From Microvelia longipes (Eukaryota; Arthropoda; Insecta; Hemiptera; Veliidae): a stretch of DNA of 64,000 bases. The stretch lies in NCBI GenBank assembly GCA_018340805.1, contig JACMZG010000008.1:12417742-12481741 (forward strand). Direction: 5' to 3'. Of this stretch, positions 10,901 to 22,900 are shown piece after piece. Each line of letters begins with the position of its first letter. Position 1 is the first letter of the stretch. The notes beneath the pieces were generated by a model. The model was not told the origin of the DNA. It worked only from the letters and a program-made list of their open reading frames with translations, and did not search any database. Both the position numbers and the translations under genes were made by a program.

Positions 10901-13900
10901 ACATCAAGTCATTTAGAAGAGTAAACAGTGGTTGAGCTTACAACCCTTAATTGCCCAAAATTAATTCTATAAAAACCTAATTTAATAAATCAATTAAAAC
11001 ATGGACTGAAGTCTATATTTCTTCAGATTAGATCACCCCTTGGTTTGAATAAGGAGGGCTCTAACTTAAATGAGGATAAATTTAGATTAAATTATCACAA
11101 GGTACTAGAAATCAGCGCTGTAGAGGACTAGTGTAGACAACTTATGAGCTAACACCAGTAGCTTTCCAAAAATGACCGATAATGTTACGTACACCATAGC
11201 AACTATTAGTTATGACATCTACATTTATTGTAATAATAAAATTATTCACATCTAGGTTTCTTTTTATTTTAACCAAATAAAGTTGTTTAAAGTTATCATG
11301 TTCTGTATAGCAAAAATTCAGAAACTAATTTAACCATCAACAGAGCACTACTGATGGTAGGAAAGTTCATTTCATCCAATCATTTTTATTGATTTATTCA
11401 CATTTGTGCAGCATCTTAACGATGTAAAGTGACGTTTTTTTTTAATTGGCTGCATTAAATGCCAACATTTGACATTTAATTTAACATTTGAATGTGACTG
11501 AGAACATGTGGAGTCATTCATACTAGGAACCAAAGAAAAGAGTTTCTCCACAAAATAATAGTTTATTGGCTAAACTCTTTCAAGTTAACAAGAGGCCATC
11601 AATAGTGCCTGTATAAATAAGTTATTAAAAATTAAAACAAAATAAAAAAATTACAATGCCAAATAAAAAAAAAAAAAACAAAGAAACACAAAAAGGCAAA
11701 AATACATAAACAGAAACGCTGAAATAGAATAATATAAAATAAATAATTGAAAAGCTAACAATAATAAATAAACAAAAAACATAAAAATAAATCTTGAGCA
11801 AAAAATATGAAACAGACAAAGCAAATGAAAAAATACCATTATTGCTTTTTATTAATTTATTATTGTTACCTTTTAAATATTTATTTATTTTTTATTGTTC
11901 TATTTCCTTGTTTCTGTTTAAGTATTTTTGTCTCTTTGTGTTTCTTTGTTATTTTTCTTTATTTGGGATTTCTGATGTAATTTGTTTATTTTTTTTAATT
12001 TTTAATAACTTATTGAAAAATCCCTTAACTGTAGGGAATAGGGATTTTTTTGTTGAAAAAAATAAAAAAAAGAGGGCTGAAAGCATTGAGATTTTGGTGG
12101 GCTGTCAACTGACTTTAACTGTGTGTTATACTATAGGTATATTTAGGAAAAAAAGAAACAAATGAATGTTATTGTTTTGTTTACCTGGGTCTCTGACATC
12201 TGACAGCACTTCAGATTGAGGAGGGTCATCAATCTCCTCATCACACTCCATCTCAGACTCGAAAACATTCCCATCATCAATAATTTTACAAATCATTTCA
12301 ATTTTCTTATCACAAATTTCAACAGGTTCTTTGATAAACATTTCATTGACTTTAATCATGACAGAATTCAAAATTTTATTATCACTGGACATTGGGAATG
12401 AATGACTTACAGGAATTGAAGAATTAATCATTTCAGGAGTAATGGAGCAACAATTAGCTCTAACTTCATTATTTTCGGATGAAAAAGAGCTTGATAGAGT
12501 TGAAGCATTTATATCATCAGCTTTTTTAAAATTATCTTCTTGCATTTTTAAGTCACAACCAGTCATTATGAAATCACAGTGATCATATAAATTAAGATTG
12601 ATGTTATCTGTATTGGATAAAGGGGATACTGATTTTTTCAAAGGTTTCCTATCAGTCTCTTTGAAATTATCTTCAGAAATAGGAGCTATTGATTGTCGGG
12701 TGGCTACACTGCTTAACTCAGCAGACTTGACTTGATGTAAAGGCGTAGATGACTTCATCAGGGAAACCCTCTGTGGTTTTATGACATTATCTTCAGCAAT
12801 AAGAGAAGTTGAAATGCTGAATGAATTCTCAATTGGCTCAGCCTCTAGAGGTGCAGATGCGATTCTAACTTCATTATATGGTTCTAAACACTCATCTGAC
12901 AGGACAGATTGTTCCATTTCAGCTAATTCAATGTCATCAGCTTTTAGTGAAACAGATTGCTTTGTTGACACTTGGCTAGGTTCCACTAAAGATTCATCTA
13001 CCACATGTGCAGGTGATGCGTTCGTTGGCATTTCACTACAATTAAATAAATCCTTTTCCTCCAAAAGGGCAATGGAATGTTCATTTGAGACATTATTGGG
13101 CATCTCAAACTCATCTTCTGCCCCAGAAACAATTGATTCTCCCATAGTTTCCTTATGCTTGTAGGAATCACAATCACGCAATGGCGAAATAGGATCTTTA
13201 ATTGATTCTTTGCTTAATTTCTTAGGCTCATCAAACATCCCTGATGTAGTCGACTGTCTCATAGACATTCTATTAAATTTTTTAGACTCTTCTTCTACAA
13301 TAGGTGTCATTGAATGTCTCATAGACCTTCTTACAGGCTCCTCAGTTTCTTCTAACATGGGTGCCATCGATGGTCTCATTGACATTCTGTTAGGCTTCTC
13401 AGATTCCTCTTCTACCATTGGTGCCATCGATTGTCTCATAGACCTTCTTACAGGTGCCATCGATCCTTGACGTTCTTTCAGATCCATTGGTGCCATCGAT
13501 TGTCTCATTGACGTCTTACGGCTCCTCAGGGTGCCATCGATTGTCTCATAGACCTTCTTACAGGCTCCTCAGTTTTTCTACCATTGGTCCATCGATTGTC
13601 CATAGACCTTCTTACAGCTCCTCAGTTCTTCTAACATTGGTGCCATCGATGGTCTCATTGACGTTCTGTAAGGCTTCTCAGATTCCTCTTCTACCATTGG
13701 TGCCATCGATTGTCTCATAGAACTTCTTACAGGCTCCTCAGTTTCTTCTTCTAACATTGGTGCCATCGATTGTCTTACAGACATTCGGTTAGGCTTTTCA
13801 AATTCTTCTTCTACCATAGGTACGATTGACTGTCTCATAGACTTTTTGCCAGGGTTTTCAGACTCTTCTTCTACCAATGGCGCCATTGATTGTCTTATAG

Positions 13901-16900
13901 ACCTTCTATCAGGCCTTTCAGATTCTTCTCCTACAATTGGTGCCATTGATTGTCTTATAGACATTCGGTTAGGATTTTCAGATTCTTCTTCTACCATTGA
14001 CTGTCTCATAGACATTCTGTTAGGTTTGCCAGATTCATCTTCTACCATAGAAGGCATTAATTGTGTCATAGACCTTCTATCAGGCTTTTCCAATTCCTCC
14101 TCCGCCGTTGACAATCTTACTGACACTACCTTATCAGTTATAGGGACCGTTGATTTCTTGGCTAATGATCTGTTAGATTTTATATTGTCTTCTATAAAAG
14201 GTTCAATAGATGTCTTTGACATTCTGACAGGAATTTCTAAATCAAAAGTTAATTGTCTTAACGGGTTTTCAAAAGTAACACCATCTTCTGTTGTTCGGTC
14301 TGATTCAGAAATATTGTTTAAATTTTCTTGAAGAATTGGAAAATCTGGAAGAAGTGATAAATCTTTTTCTTGTTGATCTGATTCATATTCAGGCATTGTA
14401 TTTTTCTGGTCTGTTAAAACAGTATTTTCCTCTGGAAATTTAATTTCTGATGTTGGCACTGTTGACATTTTTGAAAGAATACATCTAGGTTTATTCAAAT
14501 CATCTAGATCATTATTAGCAGATTGTCTACTATAAATTCCCTCTTCCAGTTGCAAGTCAGTCTTATCCACTGATAAAGTAGACAGCCTCCCAGGCACTTG
14601 GTCTGGTGTATTTGAAACAAACTCATCTTCAGGGGCAGTTGAATTCCATACCATATTTTTCAAAAGAGTCTTAACATTATCATCAAGATTAGGACAATTT
14701 GATTGCTGCATGGAAACCATATTAGAAGTTTCTGAGTACTCAGGTAATGGTGCAAAAGAATATAGAGATTTTTTATTAAGTTTTATTAAATTGTCATCAT
14801 AAAAGGATGGATTATCTGCTTTTTCAGGTTTTAATTCTATTTCCACTAAATTATCTTTTAAAACTGGCGCAACAGAAGAATTTGACAATGGAATACTGTA
14901 TGGAAGGTCTGCACCAGAATCGTTCAGAACTCCAGGACATTCATTTTCAGCCAAAGTCATTTGACAAGTTTCATTCATAGAAACTTCATCTCTTTCTTGT
15001 TTGAATGAATTATCATAAATAAATGGATGTACTCTCTCTGGACTCACAGTTAAGTTACTCCGTCTATAGTCTTGAACTAAGGAATATTGCAATTTATTTT
15101 TCAAATCAGAAGTATTGCCAATGGACTTATTCGTATCATCAATATGTTCTGGGATTTGCACAACCTCAACAAATGGCTCATGAGACAAATTTGCCATTTC
15201 CATATGACTATCAGATTTATTAGTTTCATTATTACAGTCAAAAGTATCACCACTTCCAAATGAGTCTCCAAGATCATCTTTTCCAGGTATTTGATTCTGT
15301 GACTGGAATTTGGTGTAGAAATCTCCAGCTGAGAAACAGTTTTCAACTCTAGTGTTGGAATTGATTATTCCAGTTTCCTCCATTTTCATGTCATCTAATT
15401 TTCTTTTTTCACTTCTTGAATTTTCTTGAGAGTCATTATTCATGGATTGAGCGAGAGGATGAACGGAAGACAAATGAAACAAAGATAAGTTGGGAGGAGC
15501 AACATTACATTTAGTTTGGACTTTTTTCATCAAAGCTGACAAATTAACAGATTCTCCGGAAGATTCAGTATCACTAGAATAATCAGCATTTAGTTTCTGT
15601 TCTGAGTAGACAGCATTTTGATTGATTCCAGGTAAATCCTGGTCAAAGGCACAAGTCATGGATATATTAGCACTTCCACAGGTTGTATTCATAGAATTAT
15701 TTTTACTTAAAATATCCAAAGAAGGATTAACAGTTTCTGATCTGTTGAGAGTGATTGCACTGCCACTGGGAGTTAAAGGATGCAAACCAGCCATTGTAAG
15801 ACTTACACAAGATGTATTCTGGTTGTAGGAAAACTGTTTCTGTAAAGAGCTAATATTATGAGATATATCCATATCGTCTCCTCCATTGTCAGGTAAATCT
15901 GAGAGTCTGTATCGTTTATGAGCAGGGGACTGAGAACTGAGAGTTTTAGCCAGAACACTGCTGTTATAGAGAGCAGAGTAACTCGGTTGATCGGAACAAG
16001 TCGGTTGAATAACACTCATATAACTCTGGTAATTTTTGGATTCAGAATTCGCCAGTATAGGATTCAACATGTTTTCTTTATTACCAATGGATTTTTCTAG
16101 AGGTAAAGATTGATTGATCAACGCATTTCCACAGGAACTATTAAATATTACATTGGAAGGGATGACAGGGGTCTTCTGCATGAAAGAGTCCTGACTCTTC
16201 TTCAAGCAAACATTGCCAGTTAACTCCATGGAATCGTTCATCAATTCTTGCTGGTGGATATTAGTCATTATCATGTGACTAGAGCTGTAAGACTGGGAGC
16301 ATTGATAATCAACACAAGATATGTTCATGTCACTGCTCTCTAGATCTGTCTTTTCATGATTGTTTAAGGTTTTAATTATATTACACGGTGAATTTAAACT
16401 GAAACAAACAAAACAAAATCAAACTAAACTATAATTCTGATCAAAATAGATGGTTTCAATGTTTTTTTTTATTCTCAAAGGTATTTGACAAGAGCATTTG
16501 CATTTTAAAGATCATCATAGCCAGAGTTTTGAGTGAGCACAAAAAATGTTGTCAAGTTTCGATTTTGAAAAGGTGGTCATAGTTTAGTATAATCAACAGG
16601 ATAAACATGAGCTTTTCCTTTGAAATTTTCAGAAAATGTTAAGTAATAATAATAATGCTTGGTCTATGAAGTATGAACCAAAAACTTAAGAAGGAATGGA
16701 TTACTGAGCAGTAAGGAAACAAGATTTTCAGGTAATTCACCGGTTATAGTATTTCTATAATAGTATGATAAGAGACCTCCCCACCGTGAAATTTTATAAC
16801 ATTTATCAAGCGGTATCCATAACCGTAATACACTTTAATCACCCTCATATAGGCCTGAATATAGGCCCCAAAGCCTTTCAACAAACCCAATAAAAGATGC

Positions 16901-19900
16901 ATTATATTCTACAAGGGATGGTGCGTTATACTCTAACACCATTGAAGACAGTACAATAACTAATTCATCACTCGAAACAAATACTTATTTGATAACTGAA
17001 AAATTTGCCTAGTTTTGGGTGGGTGCTATCGTATAATATACTTATACTAAAATATAAAAAGGCTTATGAGTATTATTATAAGTGACCTACCAATAAAGGA
17101 TACAAAACATCCATTATCCGGTTTGAAGGATATATAATTAAAGTAATAATGCATAAAATAAGTTGCACATAAAACGGTTATAGACCCCTCTCCCCTTAAT
17201 AAATGTACTAAAATTGTAGTTTTTAGAGAAATTAATTTGTATTGATTTTGGACCTCCAGACCAAAATTTAAATGAAAAAGAGACCAGTCAAGTTTATAAT
17301 AACACAATTTACTTGAAATTAAATGTGGGTTAAATGGGGGTTAACTTAAATGAGGAATAGTTTGGATTCCATTATCACAAGCTGCTAGAAATCAGCGCTG
17401 CGGCGGACCTGTGTGGATTACTCATGAACTAACTCCGTCAGCTTTCCAAAAAATACCGATTATATTTTTAACTTTAAATTTATGTATACCATGGAAACTA
17501 TTGGTTATGACAGCTGCATTTATTGTAATAATAATATTTTTCTTTTCATTTCTTATTATTTTAACGAAAAATTCAGAAACTAATAGTGAAAAAGTTTTTT
17601 AAACTTCTAGGTGTAATTAGAAGCAACATAACACACATCCAGCAACATAACACTACTCATGGCTGGTAAGTTTACATTCCATTTAATTATTTAATAATTT
17701 ATTAAATCGAAATAATCAGGTGATCAATCACATGTGCAAGTCTAAATTAAAAATTAAAAAAAAACTCCAGAAACACTTTTTAAATTATTTTAGGCAAAAT
17801 CTTCTAGCCACTAATGTTCATTACTACCTGATTAAATTATTAAATAAAAAGTATACTTAATTGGTATCAGAAGGGTTCTATCGAAGTTTAAAGACAACAA
17901 AGACCTCGCAAAATGCTTCGGCTAGTTAGAAGTATGACTAAAAAGTATAAAAAGCTTATTTCAAGTTGAATCTAGGCAAAAAGCAGAAAATTAAGCCAAC
18001 CCCACTCAGTTGAAAAGTAGGTCTGCCGCGGCGCTAGCGTCGATCGGAATCCAAATCTTCCCATCTTTGAGTCGACAGTCTTACTGTTTAAGTATCTACA
18101 GTCTCAGGTCTAGACATTAACTGTCGAAACAAAAGTAAAATGACTATCCTATTTTGACAATATTTGGATTACGAATACACATAAAACTAAAGTCTATTAT
18201 TTTTATAATATCTCAATTTTATCAAACATACTTTGATGTGTTACATAAGACTGTACAGGATTCATGAATATTCACATCTAATGACTTCTTCAGGGTTTCA
18301 AGCGTGACTCCATTAAGAATAGTGCTGAGCTCATCAGCTGCATCAATTCAATAAATTGAAAATGAGTATCTATTAGTTTCTTTTGATGTTGTCGACCTGT
18401 TTACTAGCATTCCACCTGATGTATGTTTGAAGCTTATGAATATAATTCTCAAGAGGACATCGCATGACAAGATCTTAAATGCTGAGATGATAGAACTTAT
18501 AAATATTTGTTTTCAATATAATTACGCTGCTTTTAATGGAATAATTTATTCCAACCCTAAAGGCCTTGCTATGGGAAGTCCTTTAAGTTGCTTAGCCGCT
18601 GAGGTGTTTATGCACAATTTTTACAAGCATTGTGTTAGCAGCGATAATAATATTTAAAAAGTTTATTGTTTTGTGGAAGAGGTATGTGACGATATTTTTA
18701 TAATTTGGCGTGGATCCATGCAGCAGTTGCACTCTTTTCTTTCATATCTCAACGAATGTTATCAAGGCATCCAGTTTACAATGGAAGCAGAAAATAGTAG
18801 AGGAACTCTTAACTATCTCGACCTCACTTAATTAAGGTTAATAATAAGATCGAATTTTCTATCTATCGTAAGTCTACGTGTACAGATACTGTTCTCCATG
18901 CTGGATCCAGACACCCATGGTCACAGAAACTAGCAGCGTTTCACAGCTACACGTATCGCTTGGTCAATACGCCCCTTAGTAATGATAATTTTGAGAAGGA
19001 GAAGAGTATTATCTACCATATTGCCAAGAACAACGTGGATAAATTGATTCAGAAAAAATTTAGGGAAAAAGCCATGAAATGTATTTACTCTGACAGCAAA
19101 GACCTGAGCAACGCTAATGAGCCTGAAAAATGGTGTTCATTACCATATATAGGTCCTGTCTCTTCGACTATATCTAATGTTTTAAAGAAGGCAGGTATCC
19201 GGACTGCATACCGTTCTGTTCGGACTTTAAGGCAAGAACTGTCTAAGCCAAAGGATACTATTCAACCTATTGATAAGAGCGGGGTTTACCTTATAAAGTG
19301 TGGTTACCAGAACTGTGGCAAGTACTACTTAGGCCAGACCGGGCGCAAATTTTTGGCCCGTTTTAAAGAGCACTTAAAAGGGCACACAAACTTTTTCACT
19401 CACATAGATAGGGCCATGAAGTTGCATTTATGCACTTTGAGGATAAAGGCTACAGATTAAATTCGCTAGAAAATTAGGAGATTAAAAGAGCCTTTGATAA
19501 GGACGCGGTGAATTGCCTGAATGATAAGAGTGACGGAGAGAGATCAGTGATCATTCAAGCCCTAGCCTATCATACCCTTCCCTCTTCAGTCAGGCTTCAG
19601 TCTTTGGATTGTCTGTTAGACGCCTGCACTCAACTCACCGGTAATTAATTAATTATTCATTCGCCTTTTTATTAATTTATTGATTTATTTCTTTGTTTTT
19701 TATCTTTTGACTTTTATTAACCTTTAAATTGTATGTATTGTTATTAGTTCTTTGTTTACTTGTTTTTAGGCACTGTTGATGGCATTATTGCCAAAAGCCG
19801 GCTCTGCTTTTATTTAATAAATTATTTTGTGGAGAGACGTGTTGGTTTTTTTTTTATATTCACATCTAACTTTTAGATCTTTCACAAAGCAGTGTTTCTA

Positions 19901-22900
19901 TTTTCTTTCCCCAATCTTATATTTCACAGACCATGTGCCACAAAAACAAGTAAATCAGATTCTGTCTTGACTGGGATTTGAACCTTGGCATAGCTGTAAG
20001 ACTGAGTGGCATAAAGCAAAGACCACTTGGTCATTACACAACAATTATTTACTAACTATAATACAAAGATTTTATAAATTAACACAGATTGGCCAGCTGT
20101 ATAAATTAAGCTATAAAACAAACTTACTCTTTAAGGATCTGAGATGAGTCAGATGAAGCTGTAAACTCTTCTTCATATGCTGGTGTCTCGCATATAACTA
20201 CTGATTCAGCAGCTGAATCAAATTCCCTGATAACAGAAAAATGTCATAAGAACTCACTTCTTGTCATTAGTTATAATTTTATTTTATTTAATTGTTCTCA
20301 TTTATCATTAAAATTATAATGTTTCACAATATAATTGTGCGAGAGACACCTAGGAAAATGCAATGCTACATCTGGGAACTGTTTCATCATTTGACAATCG
20401 TCATCATTGATGGCTCGACATAATGTCATGTCCCACTCTATTTCTTTTTCTAACTTATCAGGGCACCACTGACAGAGCCTGAACTCACTCTGACCTTCAA
20501 TTAAAATTCCAAAGAATATAAAGTGAAGTATTTACCAGACAAGCGGTGCTCTCTTACCGCATTTTCCTTGTTACATTTTCTTGGTGTCTCTCACACAATT
20601 ATATAGTGTCATATAAAAATTACATAGCAGAGCCACCGCCACTGATAAGAAATAAAAAACCAAAGGCTGATCATTGTTAAAGTCCTTATGGGGTTTTTTG
20701 GTTTTTCTTATTTGTGACAATTATTTCTTTAAATCTTTCCTTAAAGTGCTTTGATTCAATTAATTTTAGGGTTTAGGAACATAGTAGAATCACTATTTCA
20801 TTGAGAAAAAGGGTTTTAATGGGATGTCATGAGCATTTAAATTGAGTGATAAAAAGGAGAAAATCACAATACAGTGTTTTATTTTATTTATTGTTAATTT
20901 ATGATAATAATAATAAATTTATTTGAACAGATACACTACACATATTTACATGTTTTGCTCTTGTCAAAAGTTAGCAATTACAAAGAAAAAACCTTTTTTA
21001 CAAGATAAAAATAAAAATTTAAACAACAATAATTTTACTTAAAAATTCATTAACTGAGTAAAATATATTCTCACTTAAGTAGAGCTTTAAATTATTTTTA
21101 AACTTCTTCCTAGCGAGTGCCATCGTTTCTTCTTTAAGCTTATTTAATATTTTAATTCCAATAAATTGTCGAGAAGTGCTGGAAAGTTTGTGGCAATGAC
21201 ATGGTAAGTTAATTTTATTAATACATCTGGTAGAATAACTATGATTTTTCTTCGCTAGCTCATTATACTCACTGTGAACTTCAACTGCCGCTGCCAAAAT
21301 AAATATAGCAGGTAACTTAAGTCTCTTAAATAAAGGAATGCTTTCATCCCACTTGGCCTTACAAATTCCTCTAATGGCTTTTTTCTGCACCAGCAGAACT
21401 TGATGAGCGTGCGGAGAGTTTCCCCAGGCCGTAACCCAGTAAGTAAGTAGAGAGTGAAAGTGTGTGTTGTAAACTTTAAGTACTGTACTCGTATCAAGAT
21501 GTGAACTCAATTTTCTCAATAGATAGACTACTGAAGACAACCTCTTAACTAGAGCTTCACACTGAGGTTTCCATGACAGAGACTGGTCAATAAGGACTCC
21601 TAAAATGTTAAGAGGTACGGCAGTGTGAGATGTTCTCTTTAAGGTAAGTAGCAGTTTCAGGTTTTTGTTTTCATTTAACTGATGATACTTTTAAATAATT
21701 TTAGTTTACACAAACACACAAAATTACTCCCAAGCTAAGCCGATGATAAAAAAAAATTGATCACCCTTTCATTTTCCCGCAATTATAGCCAAACTTAAAA
21801 CTGTTTCTTTGAATAGCCAATTCATGTTTTGCAAAACTCGGTAGTATCGCATTATACAAATAATGTTTCAACTGAATTGTCCATTCTAGGTAGGGTTGCC
21901 AGATTTTTGGAAATCAAGTCCAGGACAAACACAATCCCTCCCCCTTTTCCAGTTTTTAATACTACATATAATACCTTACCCTTTAGTAATTACTTTGTAA
22001 GAGTTATAACTTGCTTGGCCAAAACAATGAACAGATTCAAATAAACTTAATCATAATAAAATCGCTAAAAACTTTAAAGTACACAATGGCTAAGTATAAT
22101 AATACTTTTGCAAGGACTTAATAAATAAATCTAGACCTACAGTTAAACTTTTCTTATACACATTTCTTATGTTATATGGTTTCTAAAGAAGTGCTTAATT
22201 AATTAAAAAGTTATTTAAATTAACTTTAGTTAATTTAAAAATCAAATTACAAAATGGTTTCCAACATCTAAATAAAAATGTTCAATTCTTTTTGTCAAAA
22301 GTGGAACATTCCAATTTTCAATTTTAAACAATCAGTTTAATTGAACAATGACACATCACACTTGAATTACAATAAAGATATTTACTAGTAGTAATATGGG
22401 GGGGGGGAGGGAGTGGTAGTAACTACTAGGCCACGTTGTAGGGTCCTTTTTGCCAGCTCCCTAAGATAGTGTTCTACTCCTTTTAATTTCAAGTGTAGGT
22501 ATATTTAATCTAATCTAGACAGAAGAGTCGTGAATTTCTATGATTCCTCTCATGCTTTTTTCAACAATTATACATATTTTCACTGACTAGGAACAACACG
22601 TGCCCTCGCTGTTAAACCAAACCTCCATACACTTTAAACTACAAGGCAGACACACTATAGTATTATAATGAATCTACTATGAGGGTCCTAAATTTTGCCT
22701 ACACCCAGTTTCATTTAGGTTAAGGGATCTTTAATGAGTACCTGACAACGCACAAGCACGAGACCACCGGCTTTACGTCCCTTCTGAAGGACGTAATACA
22801 CAAAATTTTTATCCCTCTCATAAAAATCCCAGAGGCCCGTGCTGGGATTGAACCCATGACTAAATAAACTCGGAAGTTTAAAGTCCATTCATTCTGTGTA

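Noticed and set aside
11625..12165. Hydrophobic ORFs that look like membrane proteins
   Set aside because: T-rich retroelement tails on both strands; no start context, splice sites or conservation.
13846..14331. 161-codon plus-strand ORF and other plus-strand ORFs opposite KNL1 exon 4
   Set aside because: Antisense shadows of a 60-bp periodic coding array; they have the same 20-residue period and no independent signal.
21829..22044. 71-codon plus-strand ORF as an AGPAT front exon
   Set aside because: No AGPAT residues, no hydrophobic anchor and no splice donor in the right place.
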